64,000 bases of DNA from Chryseobacterium gleum (GTDB taxonomy: Bacteria > Bacteroidota > Bacteroidia > Flavobacteriales_D > Crocinitomicaceae), in the NCBI GenBank assembly GCA_945897805.1, contig CAMDFX010000002.1:186001-250000 (forward strand). Reading direction: 5' to 3'. Of the stretch, positions 11,218-22,162 are shown one piece after another. Both the position numbers and the translations under genes were made by a program. Under the pieces are notes generated by a model. The model had not been told where the DNA came from, made no database searches, and saw only the letters and a program-made list of their open reading frames with translations. The first letter of the stretch is position 1, and every line of letters begins with the position of its first letter.

Positions 11218-11903
11218 ATGGCTCTAAAACCATCTTTCCAGCCAATTTTCTTGCCTTCTTCGTAAGTACGACCATAGTATGAAATTCCAACTTCGTAAAT
11301 TCTGACTTTCGGCACGCGGGCTAATTTTGCTGTAATTTCGGGCTCAATACCAAAGCGATTTTCTTTAATTTCAATATTTTTTGCAATCGAAGTGCGAATC
11401 AATTTATAACACGTTTCCATGTCGGTCAAATTCAAATTGGTCATTAAATTGGATAATCTTGTAAGAAATTTATTTCCTATTGAATGCCAGAAAAACAAAA
11501 TTCTGTGTGGATGATGTCCAATAAAACGAGAGCCATAAACAACATCGGCGTTGTCCATGAAAACGGGTTTTAACAGCAAGTTATACTCTTGCGGATCGTA
11601 TTCTAAATCAGCGTCTTGCACTATTAAATAATCGCCTGTACATTCTTTAATCGCCCTGTTGATAGCGGCGCCTTTTCCTTGATTGTGCGTTTGTGAAAAC
11701 AAACGAATATTCATTTCAGCGTTTTGTGCAATGTATTGTTCAACTTTCTCAATAGTTTTATCGTTAGAACAGTCGTTTACAATCACGATTTCTTTCACAA
11801 TTCCGCTTGGCAGCTCAACTTCTTTGACACGCTCCAAAATTAAATGGATAGTGTTTTCCTCGTTATATGCAGGAATCAAAATGGATAATTTATGGATGCT
11901 CAT
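11184..11903 (-). CDS. Glycosyltransferase family 2 (dolichyl-phosphate-mannose synthase-like)
   Basis: LSILIPAYNEENTI, NDCSNDKT, QDADLEYDPQEY. Confidence 0.88.
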   Translation of the reverse strand: MSIHKLSILIPAYNEENTIHLILERVKEVELPSGIVKEIVIVNDCSNDKTIEKVEQYIAQNAEMNIRLFSQTHNQGKGAAINRAIKECTGDYLIVQDADLEYDPQEYNLLLKPVFMDNADVVYGSRFIGHHPHRILFFWHSIGNKFLTRLSNLMTNLNLTDMETCYKLIRTSIAKNIEIKENRFGIEPEITAKLARVPKVRIYEVGISYYGRTYEEGKKIGWKDGFRAIWCILKYRFVK

Positions 11904-11944
11904 TATAAATTTGAAAAATTGAAAAAACTTGTTTAAAGCAGAAA

Positions 11945-13678
11945 TCAGTCAGTAAAGAAACGTATTTTCATCGAATCTATTGTTAATTTTTGCGTTTTCG
12001 TTAAAATTACAAACACACATTTTACTTTTCTAGGTAATTTTTTATCAATAAAGAAACGGTAATCGGCCATATTTTTATTCCGTTTTTCATTAATTGTATG
12101 CAGAAGGGTGTTGTAATGGTTGAATAACAGTGAATCATTTTCATTTAAGATTCTAATCTCCAAAGATTCACCTTGGTCCAAAATAGTAGTATTGAATAAA
12201 ATTTGTCCTCCATGAATGAAATTTTCTTTTGATAAATCAACCTCAAGAGTATCTAATACATACCATCTGTCTTTGGGCATAATCTTCCTTTTTTCCCAAT
12301 CAGATTGCTTGATACATGCTTTAAAACCTAGTTCTTTTTTCCACAAATAGAACACATATTTGGGGTCAGTTTTCATGAAAACCTTCCAATACGATTCCTT
12401 GTCCATGTAATCAAATCTTAAAATGCTTTTTTGATATTGAAAAGTTTGAGTAATCATAACAACAGCAAAAACAGGTATAGAAATCAACAAAAATCTTTTA
12501 AGCCAGTTAAATTTGGAAGCTAAAATAGGAGCAATAAAAACTAAAAATACGGGATAATAATCTATCATTGGTCGCGCACCCAAACTCCCTCCATAGCTCC
12601 AAACCCACCAACTAGATAGAACATAAATCAAAAGTAAAAATGCGAACAAAAAACAAACTAATCTTTGACGTAACTTCAAAAAAAGATGTCCGGCAATACC
12701 AACAATGAAAACCATGAAAAACCAGGGAGCCCAGAGAAAAAATCCTTTTCTGTAGCTAAAAAGAAAATCCGTGAAATGTGGTTCAGCCCAATTAAAGGTT
12801 TCTTCACCATAAGCATAATGAATCCAATTTCCTGTTTGAGCAAACCAAATCAAACATTGAATTTGAAGAATCAAAATGACCACTATAACTGCATAAATAG
12901 TTGTTTTAAAATGACTGGAATAAAGCTTTTTAAGTGCTGAAAATAAAGAGCTGAAATTTTCAGTTAAAATCGGTATAAAAAGCAATATCAATCCATTTAC
13001 TGGTCGAACTAAAATTATCATTCCGATAAAAACAATTGCCCAAAAAAGAGACTTTCTTTTGTCTTCGAGAAAATAATTCCTCGTGAAATATAAAAACCCA
13101 GCAATAAGAAAAAATGAATAAACATGACTATAAGCTGCGTCCCAATGCATATAATCGAGCATGGATGAGCAAAAAATGACCCCGAATTGAGCAACTAAAA
13201 TCCAAGTTCGATTGACTTGATAAGATTTTAGAAGTAAACGAATGAATACTAATCCTAAAAAAGTATAAAACAGCGCAGCAAAATAAATGCTAATTTGATA
13301 TGGAGTAGAAAATCCATCAGCAAGATAACGACTTGAATTGCTGGCCCAAAAATGTCCAACCGCAAAAAATGGCGCTTGTAAAACCGCGGTCCCAATGAAA
13401 TATTTATCAAATCTCTGACCATCTTCCAATCTTGGATAAAAGTCTTCAGCAATCATTTCATCGTCGTAAAACTCCGTTTGTAAAGTGTCTAAATACTTAA
13501 AATGTAAGTCTTTGTAAATAAATATTGCAGGCAAAAATTCATAATAACCTCTTCCATCGGCTTCAATCAGATTGTCGCGTTTAGTCAAATAATTATTTGA
13601 TACAATTAAGAAAAAAAGTATCAGCAATAATTCGCCCCAAAGCGAACGCAGAAAAAACAAAGCTAATCGCCCGCTCAA
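11945..13678 (-). CDS. Polytopic membrane protein, probable GT-C-type glycosyltransferase-like
   Basis: Many hydrophobic segments and a soluble C-terminal region; adjacent to GT2 gene. Confidence 0.5.
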   Translation of the reverse strand: MSGRLALFFLRSLWGELLLILFFLIVSNNYLTKRDNLIEADGRGYYEFLPAIFIYKDLHFKYLDTLQTEFYDDEMIAEDFYPRLEDGQRFDKYFIGTAVLQAPFFAVGHFWASNSSRYLADGFSTPYQISIYFAALFYTFLGLVFIRLLLKSYQVNRTWILVAQFGVIFCSSMLDYMHWDAAYSHVYSFFLIAGFLYFTRNYFLEDKRKSLFWAIVFIGMIILVRPVNGLILLFIPILTENFSSLFSALKKLYSSHFKTTIYAVIVVILILQIQCLIWFAQTGNWIHYAYGEETFNWAEPHFTDFLFSYRKGFFLWAPWFFMVFIVGIAGHLFLKLRQRLVCFLFAFLLLIYVLSSWWVWSYGGSLGARPMIDYYPVFLVFIAPILASKFNWLKRFLLISIPVFAVVMITQTFQYQKSILRFDYMDKESYWKVFMKTDPKYVFYLWKKELGFKACIKQSDWEKRKIMPKDRWYVLDTLEVDLSKENFIHGGQILFNTTILDQGESLEIRILNENDSLLFNHYNTLLHTINEKRNKNMADYRFFIDKKLPRKVKCVFVILTKTQKLTIDSMKIRFFTD

Positions 13679-14338
13679 TTATGCGAGTATCATTTCTGGC
13701 ACAAATGCTGGAACGACTAAATCACCTTCAGTTTTGGAAATGATTTCTTCAACGGAAACACCTGGTGCTCTTTCAATTAAATGAAATTTACCGTCTTTAA
13801 TTTCCATTACAGCCAATTCAGTAACTACTTTTTTGACGCAACCAACACCTGTTAAAGGCAAAGTGCATGCTTTCAATATTTTTGATTCACCGGCTTTATT
13901 GCTGTGCATCATGGCAACAATGATGTTTTCGGCAGAAGCGACCAAATCCATCGCGCCGCCCATTCCTTTCACCATTTTGCCGGGAATTTTCCAGTTTGCA
14001 ATGTCTCCATTTTGAGAAACTTCCATGGCGCCCAACACAGTTAATTGAACATGTTGTCCACGAATCATCGCAAATGACATCGCTGAATCAAAAAATGAAG
14101 CCCCTTCTCTGGCTGTAATTGTTTGTTTTCCAGCATTGATTAAATCTGCATCTTCTTCGCCTTCAAAAGGAAAAGGGCCCATGCCGAGCACGCCATTTTC
14201 AGATTGAAATTCAACTTCAATACCTTCAGGAATATAGTTTGCAACCAAAGTTGGAATACCTATACCTAAGTTGACATACCAGCCATTTCTCAATTCTTGG
14301 GCGATTCGTTTTGCAATTCCTATTTTGTCTAAAGCCAT
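13679..14338 (-). CDS. scoB: 3-oxoacid CoA-transferase subunit B
   Basis: NLGIGIPTLVANYIP, SENGVLGMGPFP motifs. Confidence 0.93.
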   Translation of the reverse strand: MALDKIGIAKRIAQELRNGWYVNLGIGIPTLVANYIPEGIEVEFQSENGVLGMGPFPFEGEEDADLINAGKQTITAREGASFFDSAMSFAMIRGQHVQLTVLGAMEVSQNGDIANWKIPGKMVKGMGGAMDLVASAENIIVAMMHSNKAGESKILKACTLPLTGVGCVKKVVTELAVMEIKDGKFHLIERAPGVSVEEIISKTEGDLVVPAFVPEMILA

Positions 14339-14341
14339 TTT

Positions 14342-16138
14342 TTATTCTTTTAATTTATAAAAATGTACGGTGCCATTTTTAAAACTCATTTTACTGTGTT
14401 GTGGATTCCAAATATACAATCTAAATTCGATTTCTTCAGGATAAAAGCGTTTAAAAACTGAATTTATCTTCACTCTGAATTGCCCCAGATTTGCACCATG
14501 AATCCACCTTTGATCAAAGGTTTCATAACGCACAGTTTCATTTTTTGAATTGAAAGTAGTGAATATCAATTTCACATCATGAAAGGGTGTTCCAATCTTA
14601 AAATCACCCGCTAATTTGATTAATAAATCTTCATTTCGCAATGAATCTAAATTTCTTAATTCCAACAAGTTGATGTATTCATCGGCAGATTTTTTTGCTT
14701 CAATTGCCCAGGATTTAACTACCGCTTTTTGAAATGGCTTTAATCTTTTATAAGCCACAAAACCACTTGGTAAATCATTGCACAGCAATCGGTATTCTTT
14801 CAAATCTCGTACATCGAGCTCTGAAGATTTATTGATTATTACATCATACAAAGGAGAAAATTCATTCAAAATATTGGGCTGAATTTTTACTTTTTCGCTG
14901 GTTTTACGTTCCAAAAGATCCCAATTCAAAGCCATTGTATGGTAAACAGAAACCGTTGTAGAGGTGTCAATGGATCTCTTTACTTGGTGATAAAAAGACG
15001 CATCAAAACGTTCGTCAGGAGTGAAAACGGATGTATTCAAATTCAATTGGAAAATGGCCGTGATTGGAAAAAATAACAAAATCAATTGAATGTATCGCCA
15101 TTTAGGAAAATCATGGCTAAAAAATCCAACTAATAATATAATTAAAGGAATGAAATACATCCCTGCCCTGTCCTCTGGATAATTGACTTTCATGAAAATA
15201 GCCAAAACAAAAATAGCGGTAATATTTCCAAATAAAAACCAAGATAAAATCGTTGTTTCTTTTGCTGCTTGATTCCAAAATCCGCGTTTAAAGAGCAAAT
15301 AAATGAGTAATCCGAAAAACAACACAAAAAGCAAAATGAAAAACCACTTCAACCAATCAGCATCGTAATAAAGTACATATTTGGAAAGTGTTTTGCCCGT
15401 CACAATCCAAAACCCATCTAAACTTCCGTAATACAATGCGCCGTGTTCTTTCAATAATTGCCCGAATGAAATAATTGGCAATAAACTATAAATGAATCCA
15501 ATATGAACGATAATTGCAACAATGTTTTTGCCAAGGCTAAACGAACGGATATTTTTTAAATGAATAATCAATGCTAAAACAAGTGCCAAACAGGCGGAAA
15601 CCAGAAAAACTAAATTCGAGAAAACCGCCAAAAAACTGAAAATATAAAGCATTATTAAGCTTTTACTACTCGTCTCTTTCACAAATTTTTGCGCACAGAC
15701 CAACATCCAAATGAAAAAGGAAATGGCCATGGCATAGCCACGTGAATAGGAGAAATAATCGTTCATGTAAACTACCGTAACCGCAGCTGTCAACAGAATA
15801 ATTTGCGTAAATCGGCTATCAATAGTTTTCAGAAAAGTATAAATTCCCCAAAAATAAATCGGGAAACAAAGCAAGCTTGGCAAACGAAAAAGGAAAAATT
15901 CATTTCCAAACAACGAATGAAGAAAACTTCCTAAAAATGAATTAAATAAGTGATTGTTTGCATCCAACATTACGGCATCACCAAACCAGATTTCTGGCTC
16001 AATAAAGTGCAAAAAAGTAGCTGATTCATCATGCAAAGGTGCCAAAAATATAGCACGCAAAGCAAAATAAATCATCAAAAAAGAAAAAAGTATCCAACTG
16101 TAGTTTTTAAAGCTAAATACTTTTTTATCCAATTTCAT
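14342..16138 (-). CDS. Polytopic membrane protein, probable GT-C-type glycosyltransferase-like
   Basis: Multiple TM helices with early DE-containing loop (APLHDESATFLHF). Confidence 0.5.
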   Translation of the reverse strand: MKLDKKVFSFKNYSWILFSFLMIYFALRAIFLAPLHDESATFLHFIEPEIWFGDAVMLDANNHLFNSFLGSFLHSLFGNEFFLFRLPSLLCFPIYFWGIYTFLKTIDSRFTQIILLTAAVTVVYMNDYFSYSRGYAMAISFFIWMLVCAQKFVKETSSKSLIMLYIFSFLAVFSNLVFLVSACLALVLALIIHLKNIRSFSLGKNIVAIIVHIGFIYSLLPIISFGQLLKEHGALYYGSLDGFWIVTGKTLSKYVLYYDADWLKWFFILLFVLFFGLLIYLLFKRGFWNQAAKETTILSWFLFGNITAIFVLAIFMKVNYPEDRAGMYFIPLIILLVGFFSHDFPKWRYIQLILLFFPITAIFQLNLNTSVFTPDERFDASFYHQVKRSIDTSTTVSVYHTMALNWDLLERKTSEKVKIQPNILNEFSPLYDVIINKSSELDVRDLKEYRLLCNDLPSGFVAYKRLKPFQKAVVKSWAIEAKKSADEYINLLELRNLDSLRNEDLLIKLAGDFKIGTPFHDVKLIFTTFNSKNETVRYETFDQRWIHGANLGQFRVKINSVFKRFYPEEIEFRLYIWNPQHSKMSFKNGTVHFYKLKE

Positions 16139-16148
16139 TGAACTTTAT

Positions 16149-16847
16149 TTAGGATTTTTGACGAACTGTTCTTTGCTCGATTCGTTTCTCAAATTTCTCT
16201 CCTTTGAAAATGCGTTGAACAAATATTCCTGGCGTATGAATTTCATTTGGGTCTAATTCGCCTGCTGGAACCAATTCTTCTACCTCTGCAATCGTAATTT
16301 TTCCAGCCATGGCCATCATCGGGTTAAAATTTCTAGCAGTGGCCTTGAAAACCAAATTGCCTTCAGTATCACCTTTCCAAGCTTTCACAATTGCAAAATC
16401 TGCGGTCAATGCTGACTCTAAAATGTGTGGTTTTCCGTTGTAAATTCTAACCTCTTTGCCTTCTGCGACTTCCGTTCCGTATCCCGCGGGTGTAAAAAAA
16501 GCAGGAATTCCTGCACCGCCAGCGCGACATCTTTCTGCCAGTGAACCTTGCGGAATTAAATCCACTTCCAATTCTCCGGACAACATTTGTCTTTCAAATT
16601 CATCGTTTTCTCCGACATATGAACTGATCATTTTTTTGACTTGTTTGTTTTGCAAAAGCAATCCCAAACCAAAATCATCAACACCAGCGTTGTTTGAAAT
16701 ACAGGTTAGATTTTTGACGCCTATTTTGACCAATTCCGCAATAGAATTTTCAGGAATTCCGCACAATCCAAAACCGCCAACCATCAAAGTCATATTATCT
16801 TCAATTCCTTGACAAGCTTCTGAAACATTTTTTACTACTTTGTTCAT
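16149..16847 (-). CDS. scoA: 3-oxoacid CoA-transferase subunit A
   Basis: [29 protein letters not shown] motifs. Confidence 0.93.
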   Translation of the reverse strand: MNKVVKNVSEACQGIEDNMTLMVGGFGLCGIPENSIAELVKIGVKNLTCISNNAGVDDFGLGLLLQNKQVKKMISSYVGENDEFERQMLSGELEVDLIPQGSLAERCRAGGAGIPAFFTPAGYGTEVAEGKEVRIYNGKPHILESALTADFAIVKAWKGDTEGNLVFKATARNFNPMMAMAGKITIAEVEELVPAGELDPNEIHTPGIFVQRIFKGEKFEKRIEQRTVRQKS

Positions 16848-16879
16848 CTTGAGAATATTGTTGTTCGTTTTGAAATCAT

Positions 16880-19417
16880 CTACATCGAAATTATTGGGTC
16901 GCCATTTTCATCCAATTCAGGAGCTACCTCATCTTCAGCAAGAGGTAACACGTTGTCCGAACCTATGCAAGAAAACTGGCTGTCATCGTATCCTTTCGGT
17001 TTTTCAAAATCGGTGGTGGAAATAGAAATCTTTTCGTCTTTATACACTTTTTGCATAAAATATCCATAAATCGGCGCAGAAGTTCTTCCGCCTTGTCCTT
17101 CTCTAGTGGAACGGAAATGCACGCCTCTATCTTCAGCTCCAACCCAAACGCCTGTTGCTAAATCTGGCGTCAAACCGACAAACCAGCCATCGGAATTGTT
17201 TTGTGTTGTACCCGTTTTTCCTGCTGTTGGATAAATCAAATTTCCCCACGAAGCGCCGCTTCTTAGCGTACTTGCTGTTCCGCCTTGCACAACCGCTTCC
17301 ATCATTTTCAACACAGAATAAGCGACTTGCTCATTGATTGCTTCACGCATCGTTGGTTTTGCATTGTAAATCACGTGTCCATTTCTGTCTTCGATGCGTA
17401 AAATAGTCGTTGGTTTATTGAAAATTCCTTTGTTTACAAAAGTCGCTTGTGCACCAACCAATTCATACAAGGATAAATCCATTGATCCTAAACACATGGC
17501 CGGAACTATATCATTTGGACTCAGTTCTATATCCAAACTTTTCATCAATTTTGCAACCGTTTGTGGGCCTGCTTGAGCGCCCATTTTCGCCATAATTGCA
17601 ACTGTGATGTTGTTTTTTGACATTTGAAGTCCGCGCCTTACAGAACACATTCCGCCAGAAATTTCACCATCTGAATTTTTCGGACACCACTGACCATCAG
17701 GATTTCCGCTAGGGTCAAATAAATCTACACAGTGTCTGATATCAGGAATTTGTGTACATGGTTTTACCACGTTCATGGCAATTCCAGAGGCGTAAATAAA
17801 TGGTTTAATTGTTGAACCAACTTGACGTTTTCCTATTCGAACATGGTCAAATGCAAAATGGTCAATATTTGTGCCTCCAACCCAAGCTTTCACAAATCCT
17901 GTTTCTGGTTCGATAGAAATCAATCCCGCCTGCAAATATGATTTGTAGTACAACATTGAATCGTATGGAGACATCAAGGTATCAATATCGCCGTCCCAAG
18001 AGAAAACGCGCATTTGGACTTTTTCTTTGAAGGTTTTCTCAATTTGAGCTTCAGAAATTCCCTGCGCAGCCATGCTTATGTAACGATTTGAACGCTTCAT
18101 GGAAGTTCTCATGATTTTATCCACTTCCTCATTTGTCAAATTATTTGAAAACGGGAAATTTCTCAATCCTCTATTGTTTCTATCAAAAGCGGGCTGTAGA
18201 TTTTCTTTCAAATGACGTTCAACTGCTTCTTCCGCATATTCTTGCATATCAGCATTTAATGTAGTGTATATTTTCAATCCGTCGCTGTAAATATTCCATG
18301 GAATACCATCTTCTCGTTTGTATTTCAATGAACCGTCTGGATTTTTTTCATTCAAAATAGTCGTCACTTCCGCTCTTACTGATTCTCTAAAATACGGCGC
18401 AAGACCTTTTTTGTGGTCAACCACTTGATAATCTGTAAGCAATGGTTTTACTTTCAATAGATCATATTCAGCTTGAGTCAATTTGATTCTCAAACTTTCA
18501 TTTCCATCATTTGAATTTTTCAACCATTGAAACAACACTTGATTTCTTCTTTCCAGTGCGCGCGTGCTGTCTGCTGCTCTCGCTTCTCTGATTTCTGTCA
18601 ACGTAATTTGACTTGGTGGAACTTCCTTTTTATTCGCCAATCTTTGTCTATAATTGCGAATTTTGAAAGTGTAAGGATTATACAAATCAGGATTTTTACA
18701 CATTCCGATCAACATCGCTGCTTCATCTTTGGTAAGTTGAATGGGCTTTTTGTTGAAATAAACTTTCGACGCATTGGCAATTCCAACCGCGTTGTACAAG
18801 AAATCAAATTGATTCAAATACATCGTGATAATTTCCTCTTTCGTGTAACGTTCTTCCAAACGTGTTGCGATGATATTTTCGCGGGCTTTTTCATTCAAAC
18901 GACTGAAAATTCGGCCGATTTTCCCTGTGCTTTCGCTTCCTACATCTTCGCCATTTGCACGTGCAATTGCTTCTCGGTCACGCATTTGAAGCGTAAACAA
19001 CAATTTCGCCAATTGTTGAGAAATCGTAGAAGCACCACCGGCACCGCCCACGCTCACTATTGCACGGCCAATTGCTTTGATATCCACGCCTGAATGTTCG
19101 TGAAAACGTTCGTCTTCAGTAGAAATTAGTGCATCGGTTACAAAAGGAGAAATCGCTTTGTATTCAACACTTGAGCGGTTAATTTTCCAATATTTTCCCA
19201 ATTCTGTTTCACCATCATCAGCATAAATCACAGAGGCCAACAATTCAGGCGGATTATCGAGCATTGCTACTGGCGGCAGGTCATCTTCGGATTGAAAAAG
19301 CAATAAACAAGCAATAAATAAAAGTGGAAATAAAGCGCCACCCCAAAAAACGATAGTCATTTTTTTCTTTCCTTGTTCGGAAAAAAGGGGCGATGAATTG
19401 GATACTTTTTTACTCAT
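16880..19417 (-). CDS. mrcA: Penicillin-binding protein 1A (bifunctional transglycosylase/transpeptidase)
   Basis: GT51 motifs [26 protein letters not shown]; transpeptidase regions [10 protein letters not shown] and [17 protein letters not shown]. Confidence 0.95.
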   Translation of the reverse strand: MSKKVSNSSPLFSEQGKKKMTIVFWGGALFPLLFIACLLLFQSEDDLPPVAMLDNPPELLASVIYADDGETELGKYWKINRSSVEYKAISPFVTDALISTEDERFHEHSGVDIKAIGRAIVSVGGAGGASTISQQLAKLLFTLQMRDREAIARANGEDVGSESTGKIGRIFSRLNEKARENIIATRLEERYTKEEIITMYLNQFDFLYNAVGIANASKVYFNKKPIQLTKDEAAMLIGMCKNPDLYNPYTFKIRNYRQRLANKKEVPPSQITLTEIREARAADSTRALERRNQVLFQWLKNSNDGNESLRIKLTQAEYDLLKVKPLLTDYQVVDHKKGLAPYFRESVRAEVTTILNEKNPDGSLKYKREDGIPWNIYSDGLKIYTTLNADMQEYAEEAVERHLKENLQPAFDRNNRGLRNFPFSNNLTNEEVDKIMRTSMKRSNRYISMAAQGISEAQIEKTFKEKVQMRVFSWDGDIDTLMSPYDSMLYYKSYLQAGLISIEPETGFVKAWVGGTNIDHFAFDHVRIGKRQVGSTIKPFIYASGIAMNVVKPCTQIPDIRHCVDLFDPSGNPDGQWCPKNSDGEISGGMCSVRRGLQMSKNNITVAIMAKMGAQAGPQTVAKLMKSLDIELSPNDIVPAMCLGSMDLSLYELVGAQATFVNKGIFNKPTTILRIEDRNGHVIYNAKPTMREAINEQVAYSVLKMMEAVVQGGTASTLRSGASWGNLIYPTAGKTGTTQNNSDGWFVGLTPDLATGVWVGAEDRGVHFRSTREGQGGRTSAPIYGYFMQKVYKDEKISISTTDFEKPKGYDDSQFSCIGSDNVLPLAEDEVAPELDENGDPIISM

Positions 19418-19640
19418 GAAACAAAAGATTTGGTGTAAAAATAAGGAAAATCGTGACTTTATATAAAATTCGTTTCAGATAAAGAATTAAAAAGGAGTTT
19501 TTGATAAGATATTAAAATTATTTTGAAACAATATAGATGTCAAATCGATGCGGTAATTTCGAAAAAAATGAGTTATAATACAACTGTAAATAAACAAATC
19601 CTCTTCTCATTCCTTTATGTGATTACACATTCACATAAGT

Positions 19641-20357
19641 ATGGCTAAAACATTTCTATCTGCCCGTTGGGAAAATTTGATCATGGCAAACTATGCGGTG
19701 AATCCCGAAGTGTTGCTTCCGTATTTGCCCAAAGGCGTGGAACTGGATTTTTACGAGGGAAAAGAGTTGGTCAGTTTGGTGGGTTTTATGTTCAAAAAAA
19801 CAAGCTTATTTGGTATTCCTGTTCCCTTGATGGGGACGTTTGAAGAAGTGAATTTGCGGTTTTATGTGAAAAGAATTGATGGCGATGAAATCAAACGTGG
19901 CGTTGTTTTTATCAATGAAACTGTGCCTTACAAAGCGGTTGCTTGGCTAGCAAATAAACTCTACAAAGAACATTACATCGCCATTCCAACCAGCAATAAA
20001 ATTCAAATAAATGCTGAAAATCAATTGATAAATTACGGTTGGAAAATAAACCAAAAATGGAATGAAATCAATATAACCACGGCAATTGATAGTAATGAAA
20101 TGATTCCAGAAAGCATGGAAGAATTCATTTTTGAGCATTATTATGGTTACACAAAAATCAGCAAAGAAGTTTCTCAGGAATACCGTGTGAATCATCCACG
20201 ATGGAAAGTGAACAAAATGCTAGATTATTCTATCAATTGCGATTTTCAAGCGATGTATGGCAATGATTTTACTTTTCTCAATAGCCAAGAGCCACAATCG
20301 GTTATTTTTGCTTCAGGATCTGAAATTACTGTCGATTGGAAAAGGAAAAAGTTTTAA
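19641..20357 (+). CDS. DUF2071 (YqjF-like) protein
   Basis: FLSARWENLIMANYAVNPEVLLPYLPKGVELD... motif. Confidence 0.75.
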   Translation: MAKTFLSARWENLIMANYAVNPEVLLPYLPKGVELDFYEGKELVSLVGFMFKKTSLFGIPVPLMGTFEEVNLRFYVKRIDGDEIKRGVVFINETVPYKAVAWLANKLYKEHYIAIPTSNKIQINAENQLINYGWKINQKWNEINITTAIDSNEMIPESMEEFIFEHYYGYTKISKEVSQEYRVNHPRWKVNKMLDYSINCDFQAMYGNDFTFLNSQEPQSVIFASGSEITVDWKRKKF

Positions 20358-20365
20358 CATAAAAG

Positions 20366-20494
20366 ATGAAAAAGCGCGATTTACCCACTAAGATTTGCGT
20401 TGTTTGCAAACGACCTTTCGCTTGGCGCAAGAAATGGGAAAAAGTTTGGGAGGAAGTGAAATATTGCAGCGATAAATGTAGAATGAATAAATAA
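20366..20494 (+). CDS. DUF2256 small zinc protein (42 aa), missing from the supplied ORF track
   Basis: [42 protein letters not shown]; two CxxC-type pairs. Confidence 0.88.
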   Translation: MKKRDLPTKICVVCKRPFAWRKKWEKVWEEVKYCSDKCRMNK

Positions 20495-20502
20495 ATCAGA
20501 AC

Positions 20503-20532
20503 AAAAAAAGCGCCTCCATATTTGGGGCGCTT
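20503..20532 (-). terminator. Intrinsic terminator downstream of hemD
   Basis: AAGCGCC...GGCGCTT stem with poly-T on the minus strand. Confidence 0.65.
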
Positions 20533-20553
20533 ATCAATAGATTCAACTACTAC

Positions 20554-21330
20554 TTATTTTTTCTTCAAGGATTCTTTGACAAAATTCTCAATGGCCGCGG
20601 TCATTGATGGCACATTTGGTTGGGGTGCGTGCAAATCCAAACGCAAATTGTTTTTAACTACTGCGTTGGCCGTTGTGGGACCAAAAGCGGCAATCATGGT
20701 TTTATTTTGCTTGAAATCTGGGAAATTTTTGAACAATGACTCTATACCTCCTGGGCTAAAGAAAACCAATAAATCGTAGTAAACATCTTCTAAATCACTC
20801 AAGTCTGACGCAACTGTTTTGTACAACATTGCTTTGGTGAAATTGATTTTAAAATGCTCCAATGTTTCTGGAATTTTATCTCTCAAAATATCAGTACAAG
20901 GCAATAAAAATTTGTCAGATTTATGTTTCTTCATCATTTCTGCCAATTCTTCAATTGTTTGCTTGCCATGAAAAATTTTACGTTTTCTGTAGGTCACATA
21001 TTTTTGAAGATAAAGTGCAATTGCTTCTGAAATGCAAAAATATTTCATTGTGTCAGGCACAGAGAAACGAATATCTTCTGCGATTCTAAAAAAGTGGTCT
21101 ACCGCAGTTTTAGATGTCATGATGACAGCAGTATGCTCTGGGATATTTACCCTTTGCGTTCTAAAATCTTGAACACTAACTCCTTCCACGTGAATAAAAG
21201 GCCTAAAATCTATTTTAAGCTTGTATTTTTCTGCGAGATCGTAATATGGTGATTTGTCCCCCTCTGGTTTGGGTTGGGATACCAAAATTGTTTTGATGCT
21301 CAATTTCCTGTGTATTAATTTAACAACCAA
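20554..21330 (-). CDS. hemD: Uroporphyrinogen-III synthase
   Basis: KTILVSQPKPEG..., MTSKTAVDHFF, VFFSPGGIESLF, AFGPTTANAV. Confidence 0.85.
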   Translation of the reverse strand: MVVKLIHRKLSIKTILVSQPKPEGDKSPYYDLAEKYKLKIDFRPFIHVEGVSVQDFRTQRVNIPEHTAVIMTSKTAVDHFFRIAEDIRFSVPDTMKYFCISEAIALYLQKYVTYRKRKIFHGKQTIEELAEMMKKHKSDKFLLPCTDILRDKIPETLEHFKINFTKAMLYKTVASDLSDLEDVYYDLLVFFSPGGIESLFKNFPDFKQNKTMIAAFGPTTANAVVKNNLRLDLHAPQPNVPSMTAAIENFVKESLKKK

Positions 21331-22040
21331 TTAAATTGCTCCAAAATTCTGTCTTGAAGTGCGAAATAAATCAACACAAATGGCAGAATTTCAAGCGTGC
21401 AAAAATACAAAATAATATAATACCAACTAATACCTTTGTTTAAAGCAAAAATAAATCCTCTAAAAAACCTGTAAAGCCACATGGCAAAGGTAAACCACAC
21501 GAAAATTTGAATAAAAATATTTGTCCATTGAATATTAAAAGCCCAAATCAAAAGCATTAAACTATAAATTATCCCTGCAAAATGTGCAAAAATGAAGGTA
21601 TTAATTTTACTTTCTGTGACCGAATTTTTTTCTCCGGTAATAAATCCAACTAAAAACAAAGACAGCCAGGGCAAGAAAACCATCAGAATAGGAATTGGCA
21701 GGATTAAAAAGATACTTTTTGGATCCAAATGATTTGCAGCTGGAATGCACAAAAACAACAAAGCGCTGGCACTAATAATGTAATTTAATACTAAAAAAAA
21801 CGAAGAGGCATTATTTAAAGGATATTCATCTTGAATAATTTTATCAATTTGCGTGTTTTTATAGATTGCTTTAATCATTCCAAAAACCATTTGTTTGGAA
21901 CTTAAGCGGGCGAAAGCGATGATAAAAAATGAAAACGCTAACATCAATAAGGCTACAAAAGCAACATTTGCCCCACGAATAGAAAGACTCGCGGGAATTT
22001 CATTGTTTGCGCCAACAATCCGAAAACTTAATTCAAACAA
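21315..22040 (-). CDS. DUF4271-like membrane protein
   Basis: Polytopic; genomic pairing upstream of hemD typical for Bacteroidota. Confidence 0.65.
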   Translation of the reverse strand: MFELSFRIVGANNEIPASLSIRGANVAFVALLMLAFSFFIIAFARLSSKQMVFGMIKAIYKNTQIDKIIQDEYPLNNASSFFLVLNYIISASALLFLCIPAANHLDPKSIFLILPIPILMVFLPWLSLFLVGFITGEKNSVTESKINTFIFAHFAGIIYSLMLLIWAFNIQWTNIFIQIFVWFTFAMWLYRFFRGFIFALNKGISWYYIILYFCTLEILPFVLIYFALQDRILEQFNWLLN

Positions 22041-22162
22041 AATGTATCATTTTTGCGTTTAGAAAACAAAATTAGTATTTGTTCGGCTAGAATTGGATTT
22101 AAAAATCAGATTTTGCATTTTTAATACTAATTTTGTCGTCACTTTAAATAAAAGGCTGAAAT

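Noticed and set aside
15739-15744. CACGTG core as further parS
   Set aside because: Flanks (TAGC...AATAG) do not match the parS consensus; lies inside coding sequence
17372-17377. CACGTG core as further parS
   Set aside because: Only the 6-bp core and one flank base match; inside PBP1A coding sequence
18527-19093. 188-aa ORF on the + strand
   Set aside because: Fully antisense to the confidently identified PBP1A gene; frame-shadow ORF with no recognisable domain
21187-21192. CACGTG core as further parS
   Set aside because: About 11/16 match only; inside hemD
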